This document shows, one piece after another, positions 45,834 through 57,208 of a DNA stretch of 64,000 nucleotides. Position 1 is the stretch's first letter, and each line of letters opens with the position of its first letter. A model generated the notes under the pieces. It was not told the DNA's origin and searched no databases. It worked only from the letters and a program-made list of their open reading frames with translations. A program made the position numbers and the translations under genes. The DNA is from Euryodendron excelsum (Eukaryota > Streptophyta > Magnoliopsida > Ericales > Pentaphylacaceae), in assembly GCA_033060915.1 (NCBI GenBank), contig CM065388.1:28732001-28796000 (forward strand). Direction: 5' to 3'.

Positions 45834-47156
45834 CTTGAAAAGGTAAGCCAAGGTAAGTGATGTTAATATACTGTCCATGCAGTTTAAGTAACATTAAAAT
45901 AAAATAAACAACTAACACAAACAAAACAAATAAAAGACTTCGAATGATAAGTCAAAACAAATTTCCTACATGCACAACTTGATTTTCCAACTTTAAATCA
46001 AATTCCAAGGGTTTTTCGTCTTTTTCCTTCAAAAAGATTTTATTTCTAAAACTTTAACCAACTTTTTCCATAATTTCTAAAAATTTCAGCAGAGTCCCGT
46101 TTAAAAATGGCCCCTACAACACCCATGACATCAACACAAAATACGAAATATGCACCTTCCAACACCACAATCACATGACAATGGCACCTGTGCACACTTT
46201 TCAATTTTTTAAAATTTTCAAAGCACATTTTTTATTTTCAAATAAATCAATGGTTTTCAAAAGACTTCCAAAATTTTTCAAAATCACCTCAAATATTTTC
46301 AAAAATATTCCAATCTTTTTTCAAATTTCAAACTTTAAAAATTTCATCAATTTCTTGAATTTTCTAATTTTTTTCTAATTTTCTAAATTTTTTTCTATTT
46401 TTCAAAAAATCAAAAATTCACCGAGTTTTCAAAAAATCACGAAACTTCATACGGTTATTAAATACATTTTTCTAAGGCACATTGCACAAAAATATAGCCA
46501 GAAAACCCAATGCCCATGCTTGTAGTAACAGATCCCCTATTCCTGCAGAAAACCCTCTTTGCATAATCATAAAAAAATTATTCAAATTCAATCAAACAAT
46601 CATCAAAATGCAAAAACAACATCACCAAAGGGTTCAAAACATATCAAAACATTAATTTCCACTGTTCACATGATTCAAACGAAGTTCTACAACCAAATTT
46701 GAAAACTCACTCTTCGGAAGTTCTCCGAGGAAATCTTCTCTTCCGGCGACTTTTCCAGCGACGTGGCCTCCATCCGGGAATCACCCATGGTCCCCAAGGG
46801 GTGCTCCTTCAAGGTTCAAGTCGATTTCCACTTGAAGACTCTCGGATTCTCCAAAAACTCTTCAAATCCCGTAAGCGTTCGAACCAAAATTTTCTGGTTT
46901 TAACATCAAACCTGGCGCCACTAGCAGAGGCGCCAGGCATTTTCTGCCAAAGCCGCCACTGCTAGTGGGGCCAGTTGCAAATTCTGAGCAGTTTTGCCCT
47001 TTTTCCCTCCAAAACTAGTTTTCGAAGGCCTTTTTGGCCCGTTATCCGTGTTCGACCCCCGTTGTCGAAAGATTTCCAATGTCCGTCCCTCCGACTGCCT
47101 CGCAGTCAACATGGGACTCTTACTCTTATCGTTTTTTGTCTTTGACAAGCAAAGAC
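45834..47156. other. E2 internal, upstream of antisense gene to PPT
   Basis: Non-coding. It begins with GGTAAG repeats and an AT-rich stretch (45850-46460) of TTTTCAAAATTTTC-type sequence. GGCGCC-type sites like those of the LTR promoter lie at 46914-46966. The last 170 bp match E1 15131-15320. It is the likely promoter region of the antisense gene, but no clear TATA box was found on the - strand. Confidence 0.6.
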
Positions 47157-47173
47157 AGAAAAAGAGGGGCAGC
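47157..47173 (+). other. E2 polypurine tract (PPT)
   Basis: AGAAAAAGAGGGGCAGC directly before the 3' LTR start TGTAAGCACC at 47174. Confidence 0.85.
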
Positions 47174-50100
47174 TGTAAGCACCCTATTTTTGACCGCTCG
47201 GTAGTCTACACTCTGTCCAGACTTGTGTTCAAGTCATTGTGGGCGTATTCTGACTGAAACCAACATTCTAAGTCCAAATCCCATCTATCCATCGCTTCGC
47301 AGGCCTGTCAGGCCCAAATAGAGGCAAAATAACCAAAATGCCCTTAGGGGCATTGTCCTTTCCTTTCCGATTCCAATCCCACTCTCGAGACAGTTTATTC
47401 CTCAAGACGGTTCCAATCCAGGCACGTCTATTCGGAGACGGTAAGACCCCTTTCCAATCCCACTCTCGAGACAGTTTATTCCTCGAGACGGTTCCAATCC
47501 AGGCACGCCTCTTCGGAGACGGTAAGACCCCTTTCCAATCCCACACTCGAGACAGTTTATTCCTTGAGATGGTTCCAATCCAGGCAGGTCTCTTCCGAGA
47601 CGGTAAGACCTCTTTCCAATCCCACTCTCGAGATAGTTTATTCCTCAAGACAGTTCCAATCCAGGCACGTCTCTTCGGAGACGGTAAGACCCCTTTCCAA
47701 TCCCATTCTCGAGACAGTTTATTCCTTGAGACGGTTCCACTCCAGGCACGTCTCTTCAGAGACGATAAGACCCCTTTCCAATCCCACTCTCGAGACAGTT
47801 TATTCCTCGAGATGGTTCCAATCCAGGCACGTTTCTTCAGAGACGATAAGACCCCTTTCCAATCCCACTCTCAAGACAGTTTAATCCTTGAGACGGTTCC
47901 AATCCAGGCACGTCTTTTCGAAGATGGTAAGTCCCCTTTCCAATCCCTCTCTCGAGAAATTTTATTCCTCGAGACGGTCCGAGTAGCGAAACTACTCACA
48001 AAACCGTTAAAGTAGCAGAAATACTCACAAATTGGTCGATATAGGGAATTGCCAACACCCCTGTGTCACGATGACCGCCGTTAGAGTGGTGGAAACACTC
48101 AAAACTCAGGTTAACACCAGTGTCTGTTAGCCCACTTCGGTGAAAAATGACCAAACTGCCCTTTGGACCTTTTCCGAGACTTTCCGGTCGAGATGACCAT
48201 TTTGCCCCTAAGCATCCGAATGCCCCGGGAACCACACCGGCTCTGGGTATCAAACCGGTAACCCTTTGAGATTACTTCTTATAGTATTCTCAACCTTCCT
48301 TTGCCTTTCCGAATCATTCCGAGTCAGTTTCGGCCAACCCGGTACAAAATGACCGTTTTGCCCCTGGTGGGCCGGTCTCCTTTTTCGACCACACCGGCTC
48401 TGGGTATCAAATCGGTAACCTCCTGAGACTACTTTTCATAGTGTTTTTCACCTCCTTTTACCTTTCCAGATCATTTTGAGTCAGTTCCGGCCAACCTGGT
48501 GCGAAATGACCGTTTTGCCTCTAGTGGGCCGGTCTCTTTTTCCGACCATGCCGACTCTGGGAATCAAACCGGCAACCTCTGGGAGCATTCTAAATAATGT
48601 TTCTAGATCCTAAGTCTTCTTCCGAGACAGTCCGAGTTCGCCCCGGTAGCTTCCCGGTCTGATTAACCGTTTTGCCCCTAAGGGCCCGGTCAACCTTTCC
48701 GACCCATCTTATCCTCATTTCTCAAGTCAAACACCTCCAGGACACTATTTTAACTGTTCCTGCTCCTTTCCAGCCTTCCGGGTCATTCCCGGCTCCTTCA
48801 AATCATTCCCGGACTTTCCGAAGCCACTCCTAGTGAAGCCAGGCTAAAAATTGCAAGGTAGTCACCAGTACAGGCGCCCAAATCTACTCAAAGATACGTT
48901 GCTTACTGACCTTAAATATTTCCTAAATAGCTGGAGCCACTAGTAGTGGCGCCAAGCCAAAATATGGCCTGGTGCCACTGCAACAGGCACCTGTGTTGTC
49001 CAACCTCTATAAATACAGAGCCTCATTCAACGTGAAGGGGGTCCGCAAATTCAACCTAAAAATCATATAATTTGATATACAGAGCTCGAGCACCTCCTAA
49101 ACCCTAGCTTCCCTAGGTATTCCAAACCCTAGCCACCATACACTAAATCTTAGCCTCCGATACACTCCTATACATCTCCATACACTCATACACTAACCAT
49201 CAACCCTCCTTCGAAGACTTGAAGAGTTGTAATATGAAGTTTGAAGCTTGAAGACAACTCTTGAAGACTGAAGGTGAAGATCAAGACGAAGACCGAAGAC
49301 CGAAGAAAGCAAGGCGCGCAAAATAACAAGACATACAGTAGGCTCCCTATTTAAATTTCTGCACTTCCCCCCTCTCTCTTCTCTCTCCTAACCCACTTGG
49401 GTTTTCTCTATTTTAATCCCCCGTCTCTTTCCCTCCTTTCTTTGCATGCTTAAAATAAGGGGATTCCCGGCCCATGTGTAGGATTGGCCTATTGGAGAGT
49501 CACCGTGTCGGGAGCTTTCTTCTAGTCTAACCAGAGACCACATGGGTCCGGCCCCCTTGATTATGTGGTGAAACCTTAGCCTTGTATGTTTACGACCCCA
49601 AAACTGCATTGTGCATATCATGATCTTGCATCTTCCAAAATTCATTTTCAAACTCATTTTCAAAACCGTTTTCAAACTTGTTTTCAAAATTGCATCAAAA
49701 TCTCTTTTTCAAAAACTTGTTTTCAAAACCACAATTCTAGGGTGATTCTAGCCTTTCCATGGCTAGGGTTACTTTAGGAAAGTATTACATTAAAAGTGAC
49801 TTTTATGGTCTATATTTTCAAATCTTGTTATTTTTCAAAACCACTTTCTTCAAGTGGTTCTAGCCTTCTCATGGCTAGAATCGCTTTAGGAAAGTGAGAT
49901 GTCTTTACACCTTCTAAAAACTCTCTTTTCAAAAGTCTTTCTTCCTAAAATCTCTTTTTCAATATGCCTTCCTAAAACTCTCCTCTCCAAAAGTGTTTTC
50001 TAAAAATTCTTTCCAAAATCTATTTTTCAAAACTCCCTTTTTCAACTCCTTTCCAAAATTCTCTCCCCAAAATCCACTTTCTAAAAACGTTCTCCAAAAA

Positions 50101-52249
50101 TCTTTCCAAAAACTCTTTTCAACAATCTTCTACCAAAAACCTTCCTAGGAAAACCCTCTCTAAAAATCTTTCCAGAAATTCTCTTTCGAAAATCTTCCTT
50201 CTAGAAATTCCCCTTTAGGATTTCCTTCCAAAATCTTTGTTTCCACAAACACACTTTCCAAAAACTCTTTCCTTGAAGCCTAAGTCAAGCCCTAGAACTC
50301 ACAATTAGGAAACCCTAATTTTCTTTCCAAAAACATGGTTTTCAAACCTTGCCCCAAACCTAGGTTTCTAAAATCTCTTATTTTCACATCCAAATTATAC
50401 ACATTTCCAAAACCTCTTTTCTACATTAAAATTCCACACTTTCAAATCTAGGGTTTCTAGAATCTCCCTTTCCAAATCCTTGTCAAATCCTATCTTCCCT
50501 TTAGGAAACCAAATCCAATCCTCCGTTTTGTGAAACAAAATCAAACCTTCCCTTTTAGAAACAAAATCCATCCTTTCCTAATCCAACTCTTTCCTAACTC
50601 AAATCTTTCTTAAACTTCCACTTTCCTAAACCTTAAGTTTCCAAAACTTGAACATAAAAATATTTCCTAAATTTTAAAACTCAACTTTCAAATCTTTCCT
50701 AATTCAACCCTTTCCTAATTCTACCCCTTTCCAAATCTGGACTTTCCAAATTCAAGTTTTCAAATCTTTTCCTAAACTCAAACCTTTCCTAATCTCAAGA
50801 TTTTCTAAAAAACTCTAAAATTTTCAAAATCTTAAACTTTCTAAATGTCAAATCTTTCTAAAATTCTAAGCTTTCTAAATTCAAAACTTTCTTAAGTTAA
50901 GACTTTCTAAATCTAAAACTTCATAAATTCTAAACTTTCCAAATTTCAAATCTTTCTAAAATTTTAAGCTTTCCAAATTCAAAACTTTCCTAACTTGAGA
51001 CTTTCTGAATTCTAAGTCTTTCCTAAACTAAACTTTTCCTAATTCAAAACATTTCTAAATTGAATACTTTTCCATTTCAAAACTTTCCTAAAGTGAAAAC
51101 TTTCCTAATTCAAAACTTTCTTAATTTGAAACTTTCTAAAAAATGAAACTTTCCTAATTTGAACATTTCCTAAATCCAATCCTTCCTAATCTCCTAAATC
51201 TTCCAAGCCAAGTCAAATCTTTCCTAAGTCCCTCTCCTAAGTCTAGGTTTCTTAAGCCTCCATCTTTCCAAAACAAGTCTAAATTTTTCTTCCAAGTTCT
51301 ATCTTTTCAAATCAAAATTCAATCTTCCAAATTCCAATTTTCAATCCTTTATTCAAAGTTCAATCCCTCAATCTTTTAATTCAATTTCTAATCCAATCTC
51401 TCTCTCTCTTCAAATCAATCTCTTTTCAATCGAACTCTTGTCAGAACTACGACTGACCTGATTCCCCCAAAGGGATACGTAGGCAACCTTCATAGGTGCA
51501 GTCACAACACTTTTCAAACTTTCAATTCCACCCTCATAGGTGCGGTCTCCACATTTTCAAATCCCAAATTCCAATTTCAAATTTCTATTTTTAATTTTCA
51601 AACTTTTCAATTTCAATTCCATCTCTTCAAATCTATTTTCAAATCAAATCAATTTCAAATCAATCAATTTCCAAATTTATTTTTCGATTCTCTTAACTTG
51701 CACTTGCATATCATGCATCATGTTAGTTTCTTTTCAAGCATTGTTTTTCAAAGTGAATAGGATTGAACATTAGTTAGTTAAAGACTCTCATAGGTGAATC
51801 TAGGGTAGATTGACATGTAGGTACCGAAAGGGTGGGGTAGGGTGATGGCTTAGTGCGTCTTCCCCACACGTAACCAACCTCCGAACCTAGGATCACTCTT
51901 TTCAAAGACCAAAAAGGAGTTATTTTTCAAAAAGGGCTAAATGTTTTCCAAAGGTTGCCAAACAACCTGTTTTTCTTAAAAACCCTCTCTTGAGGAGATA
52001 TTTTCAAATCGTTTTCCAAAAACCCTAAGTGTAGTCTTCGGATTATTCTTAGTTTTTAGATGACCTAGCTCACCTTAATCAAGTTAGGTGGTGACTCCGA
52101 ATCTTTTTCAAAAACCCTTATTTCAAATCGATCTTCAATTCAAACCTAGTCGCACTCATTCTTCTAGGAGGGTGAGTTCTAACGAGAGAGTACAACATTT
52201 TTCCCGCTTGTGTGAGTATTCCTCGAGTGCGAAAAATCTGGGCGCAACA
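47174..52249 (+). repeat. E2 3' LTR
   Basis: 5,076 bp, uninterrupted, the reference copy for this family here. Eight 81-bp units (about 47370-47975; TTTATTC at 47394, 47475, 47556 and on), inverted repeats at 47981-47997 (GAGTAGCGAAACTACTC) and 48084-48100 (GAGTGGTGGAAACACTC), the 157-bp array (48230-48840), GGCGCC sites, TATA box 49008-49015, AAACCCTAG motifs (about 49100-49140), G-poor tract (49910-51250) and terminal block with GATACGTAGGCAACC. Confidence 0.93.
47370..47975 (+). repeat. 81-bp tandem array in E2 3' LTR, about 8 units
   Basis: Most units carry CGTCTCTTCGGAGACG, a 6-bp stem closing a TTCG loop; the last carries the CGTCTTTTCGAAGA form. The change at the loop-closing pair (C-G to T-A) keeps pairing. 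It gives long artefactual open frames of 27-residue repeats on both strands. Confidence 0.9.
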
Positions 52250-52254
52250 ATGAT

Positions 52255-55200
52255 GCATGAGATGCAAATCAAAGATAAGAAAATTGAAATATAGATTTGG
52301 AAAGGAATTGATTTGATTTGATTTGAAAAGAAAGAGATAGAAGTTTAAATTTGGAAACAAGATTTTGGAAATTGAAATTGAAGATTGAAAATAAAAATTT
52401 GAAATTGGAAATTTGACATAGATATGGAATTGGAGATTGAAGAAGATTGTAGAATTGGAGATTTGAAAAATGTGGAGGAATTTGAAATTTGAAAGAAATT
52501 GTGGAATTTGAAAATTGAAAATTGAAAAATGTTGTGACCACACCTATGAAGGTTGCCTACGTATCCTTTTGGAGGAATCAGGTCAGTCGTAGTTCGGACA
52601 AGAGTACGATTAGAAATAGAAGAGTTGATTTGGAAAGAGATTGAATTGGAGGATTGAGAGATTGAACTTTGATTGGAAGATTTGAAAAGATTAGTTTTGA
52701 AAGACTTGGTTTTAGGAAACCTAGACTTAAGAACTTAAAAAAGAAGAATTGGATTTGACTTGGAAAGATTTTGAAAAAAGAATTGACTTGAATATTAGAC
52801 TTGGAAGATTGGAGAAAAATTGGAATTAGGAAAGGTTCGAATTTGGAAAGTTTCGAATTTGGAAAGTTTCGATTTTGGAAAGTTTTATTTTTGGAAAGTT
52901 TTCGAATTAGGAAAGTTTTAAAATTAGGAAAGTGTTGTTTTAGGAAAGGTTTTGAAATAAGAAAGTATTGAATTTAGAAATATTTTGAATTAGAAAAAGT
53001 TTAGATTAAGAAAGGTTTAGAATTTGGTAAGTTTCAAGTTAAGAAAGTTTTGAATTTGGAAAGTTTAGAATTTTAAAAAGATTTTAAATTAGGAAGGTTT
53101 TGAAATTAAGAAAGTTTTGAAAGTTGGAAAGTTTAGAAAACAAGGAAGCTTTGAAATAGGGAAGTTTTGAAAATTGAAAAGTTTTGAGTTTAGAAAGTTT
53201 TGAAATTTGGAAAGTTTAAGATTTAGAAAGCTTTAGAGTTTGAATTTTAAAAAATCTTGAAAATAGGAAGGGTTTGAATTTAGGAAAGGTTTGAAAACTT
53301 AGGTTTGAAAAGTTAAGATTTGAAAAGAGGGTAGAATTAGGAAAGGGTTGAATTTTAGAATTTTAGGAAAGATTTTTATGTTCAAGTTTTGGAAACTTAA
53401 GGTTTAGGAAAGTGGAGGGTTAGGAAGGATTTGATTTAGGAAAGATTTGGATTTTGAAATTTAAGGAAAGATTTAAAGTTTAGGTTTAGGAAACTTATGG
53501 TTTAGGAAGGTAGGAAATTAGGAAGAAATTGAATTAGGAAAGGTTTGGATTAAGAAGGGATTAAATTTGACTCCTAAAAGAAAAAAGGTTTGATTTTGTT
53601 TCAAAAAACGGAGGATTGGATCTAGTTTCCTAAACGGGAAGATTGAATTTGGTCAAAGATTTGGAAAGGGAAGTTTTAGAAACCCTAAATTTGGAAAACT
53701 ATAGCTTTGACGTAGAAAATAGGTTTTGAAAATATGTATAGTTTTGATGTAGAAAACAAAAGGTTTTGGAAACCTAGATTTGGGGCAAAGTTTGAAAATT
53801 ATGTTTTTGGAAAGAAAATTAGGATTTCCTAATTGTGAATTCTAGGGCTTGATTTGAGCTCTAAGGAAAGAGTTTTTGGAAAGTGCGTTTTTGGAAACGA
53901 AGGTTTTGGAAAGAAATCTTAGAGAGGAGTTTCTAGAGAAAAGATTTTGGAAAGAGAGTTTTTGGAAAGATTTTTGAAAAGAGTTTTTATAGGAAAGAGA
54001 CTTAGTGAATGTTTTTGGAAAGTGGATTTTGAAGAGTGCGTTTTGGAAATGAGTTGAAAAAGGAGGTTTTAAAAAATAGATTTTTGGAAAGAGTTTTTGA
54101 AAACAATTTTGGAAAAAATAATTTTTGGGAAGTATGTTGAAAAAGAGATTTTTAGGAAGGGATTTTTGAAAAGAGAGCTTTTTGGAAAGTATAAAAACAT
54201 CTCATTTTCCTAAAGCGATTCTAACCATAAGAAGGCTAGAACCACTTTAAGAAAGCGGTTTTGAAAACAACATGATTTGAAAATATGAACCATATTGGTC
54301 GCTTTTAATGTAACATTTTCCTAAAGCAACCCTAGCCATGGAAAGGCTAGAATCACCCTAGGATTGTGATTTTGAAAACATGTTTTTGAAAAAGAGGATT
54401 TTGATGCAATTTTGAAAACGAGTTTGAAAACGATTTTGAAAACGACTTTGAAAACAACTTTTGGAAGATGCAAGATCATGATATGCACAATGCAATTTTA
54501 GGGTCGTGAACATACAAGGTTAAGGCTTCACCACATAATTAAGAGGGCCGAACCCACGTGGTCTCTGGTTAGACTAGAAGAAAGCCCCTGACATGGTGTG
54601 TCTCCAATAGCCCAATCCTACACATGGACCGGGAATCCCCTTGTTTCAAGCATGCAACAAAAGGGGGGGAAAGAGATGGGAGATTAAAATAGAGAAAACC
54701 TAAGTGGGTTGGAGAGAGAAGAGAGAGGGAAAAGTGCGAAAATTTAAAGAGAAAGCCTACCGTGTGTCTTGTTTATTTTGCGCGCCTTGCTTGCCTTCGG
54801 TCTTCGGTCTTTGTCTTGATCTTCATCTTCAATCTTCAAGAGTTGTCTTCAGGCTTTAAATTACAGCTCTTCAAGTCTTCAAAGGAGGGTTGAAGGCTAG
54901 TGTATGAGTGTATGGGGGTGTGTATGAGTGTATAGGAGGCTAGGGTTTAGTGTATGGTGGCTAGGGTGTGGAAAACCTAGGGAAACTAAGGTTTTAGAGG
55001 TGCTCGAGCTCTGTGTATCAAAATATAGGATTTTTAGACTGAGTTTACGCATCATTTTCACTTGGAAGAGGCTCTGTATTTATAGAGGTTGGACAACACT
55101 GGCGTCTGTTGTAGTGGCGCTAGGCCAAACTTTACACTGGCATCACTAGGAGTGGCTAGGCCATTTTTTGGCTTGGCATCACTACTAGTGGTGCCAGCCA

Positions 55201-56276
55201 TTTAAGAAATGTTTAAGGTCGGCAAGCAATGTATCTTTGACAAGATTTGGGCACCTGTACTAGTGATTACCGTGTAATTTTTAGCCTGGCTTCACCAGGA
55301 GTGACTCCGAAAAGTCCGGGAATGATTTTGGAAGACCGGGAATGACCCAGAAGGCCGGAAAAGAGCAGGAACACTTAGAATAGTGTCTTGAAGGTATTTG
55401 ACTTGAAAAGTGAGGACAGGATGTGTCGAAAGGGTTGACCGGGCCTTCAGGGGCAAAACGGTCAATCGGATTGGGAAGCTGCCTGGACAGACTCGGACTG
55501 TCCCGGAAGAAGACTCGAGATTTGGAAAGATTATTCAGAATGTTTCCAAAGGTTGCCAGTTTGATTCCCAGAGCCGGTGTGGTCAGAAGAGGTGACCGAC
55601 CCACCAGGGGCAAAACGGTCATTTTATACTGGGCTTGCCGGAACTTACTCGGAATGATCCAGAAGGATAGAAGAAGGTTGAAAATACTATAAGAAGTAAT
55701 CTTAGAGGATTACCGGTTTGATACCCAGAGCCGGTGTGGTTGAAAAGGAGACCGGCCCACCAGGGGCAAAACGGTCATTTTGCATCGGGTTTGCCGGAAC
55801 TGACTCGGAATGATCCGGAAAGATAAAGGGAGGTTGAGAAAGCTATAAGTAGCATTCTATGGAAGTTACCAAAGGGGCCCTGATTGGAACCGTCTCGAGG
55901 AATAAACTGTCTCGAGAGAGGGATTGGAAAGGGGACTTACCGTCTTCGAAAAGATATGCTTGATTTGGAACCGTCTCGAGGAATAAACTATCTTGAGAGA
56001 GGGATTGGAAAGGGGACTTACCATCTTTGAAAAGACGCACCTGATTGGAATCGTCTCGAGGAATAAACTGTCTCGAGAGAGGGATTGGAAAGGACAATGC
56101 CCCTAAGGGCATTTTGGTCATTTTGCCTCTATTTGGGCCTGGTGAGCCCGCGAAACGATGGATAGACGAGATTTGGACTTAGAAAGTTGGTTTCGATTGG
56201 AATATGCCCACAATGACTTGAACACAAGTCTGGACAGAGTGTAGACTGCCGAGCGGTAAAAAATGGGGTGCTTACA
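52255..56276 (-). repeat. E1 5' LTR, second piece
   Basis: Continues the E1 5' LTR after the E2 insertion (52250-52254 is the duplicated ATGAT). G-poor tract reversed 52790-54180, TATA box TATTTATA at 55077-55084, 157-bp array 55280-55860, about 2.5 units of the 81-bp repeat 55885-56095, end GGGTGCTTACA at 56276. With 22152-22682 the LTR is 4,553 bp, against 4,723 bp for the 3' LTR; the 81-bp copy number explains part of the difference. Confidence 0.9.
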
Positions 56277-56829
56277 GGTAAGAGAGATAAAAAGAAGAAA
56301 AAAAGGAAAAAGGATTTCAATGCTAAGTCAAAATAAATTTTCTATACATTTTGTCTTTAGAAATTCAATTTTCGAGTCAAAATGAATTTTTTACACATTT
56401 TGGTTCCGTAAAAAATCCAATTTACAAGTCAAAAATGAATTTTTTACACATTTGTCTTCAAATGTCATGTTTGGAGTCAAAAAGAATTTTGTATACTTTT
56501 TGATTTTAAAAGATTTCCTGTTTCAAGTCAAAATAAATCTTCTAAACATTTTGCCTGCAAAAGTTTCAAATTTAAAGTCAAAGTGAATTTTTTACACGTT
56601 TTGTCTAAATTTCAAAATGGTTTCTAATCCAAAGTCAAAGGTTCATTTTAAAGTCAAGTTTCAAGAATTTTCAATTAAAATCGATCTCAAGTTCCTTCCT
56701 CAAAAAGATTTCTATTCCAATCAAGTTTCAAGACTTTCTAAAAATCCTTTTCCTTCAAAAACCCCTATTAAAAAATCAATCCTCAAAAAGTCTTCAACAA
56801 AATGGGACTCCATAATCATGGTCAAATAA
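56277..56829 (+). mobile_element. E0 internal region, right of E1
   Basis: Starts with the second GGTAA (56277-56281). Six degenerate units of about 50 bp (AAGTCAAAATGAATTTTTT...ACACATTTTG) recur at about 56327, 56376, 56428, 56476, 56527 and 56577. It resembles the E2 segment after 45940, so it is the part of E0 between the antisense gene and the 3' LTR. No gene, and the E0 3' LTR is not seen. Confidence 0.6.
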
Positions 56830-57208
56830 AAGAAGCAAACTATATAAGGGTTGCATACGTATCATCACTGTGATGATCGCCTGAGTTGTAGTATGATCGC
56901 TTGAGGGATAAACTTCTTCAAAAGGCATGCCAGATTTGGTTTGAATTGGAATTGGATTTGAAATTAAATTTGAGATTGAAATAGGGACTTACCGTCTTTA
57001 GGAAATTGTGCCAATTGAAATAGGACTGATTAATGCCCTAAGGGCATTTTGGTCATTTTGCCTTTATTGGGCTCGACGGACCCGTGAAGCGATTGATTGA
57101 TTGAATTGAGTTTGAAAACTTGAATTGAACTTGAATATGTTTATGTCAATTTGAATATGAGTCTGGACGGATCAAAAATTGCCAAGTGGGAAAAAATGGG
57201 GTGCTTAC
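56830..57208 (-). repeat. Internally deleted LTR remnant, - strand
   Basis: Carries both a piece of terminal block (GGGTTGCATACGTATC near 56847) and, soon after, an LTR start region (CTTACCGTCTTTAGG near 56990, CCTAAGGGCATTTTGGTCAT, then GGGGTGCTTAC to 57208), so most of the LTR between them is gone. It is diverged from the E1/E2 family. No duplication is visible. Confidence 0.6.

Larger units (their letters stand above)
22683..52249 (+). mobile_element. E2: complete Tat/Ogre-like element, + strand, inside E1 5' LTR
   Basis: TGTAAGCACC at 22683 to GGGCGCAACA ending at 52249, duplication ATGAT on both sides. Order: 5' LTR 22683-38452 (split by S2 and S3), PBS 38455-38472, gag pseudogene, antisense PMD gene, PPT 47157-47173, 3' LTR 47174-52249. 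Without insertions it is about 19 kb, with LTRs near 5.1 kb and an internal region of 8.7 kb. No protease, reverse transcriptase, RNase H or integrase is recognisable, so it needed help in trans. In a spot check, the stretches around 31282-31408 and 50307-50433 differ at 4 positions in about 128. Confidence 0.92.
10388..56276 (-). mobile_element. E1: complete Tat/Ogre-like element, - strand, split by E2
   Basis: Bounded by TGTCGCACCC at 10388 and GGGTGCTTACA ending at 56276, with perfect 5-bp duplications GGTAA at 10383-10387 and 56277-56281. Read on the - strand: 5' LTR (56276 to 22152, interrupted by E2), PBS 22149-22132, internal region to 15111, PPT, and 3' LTR 15110-10388. Without E2 it is about 16.3 kb. 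The internal region (about 7 kb) has no gag, protease, reverse transcriptase or integrase that I can find, only an antisense gene remnant at 16145-17210. It is therefore non-autonomous. Confidence 0.9.
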
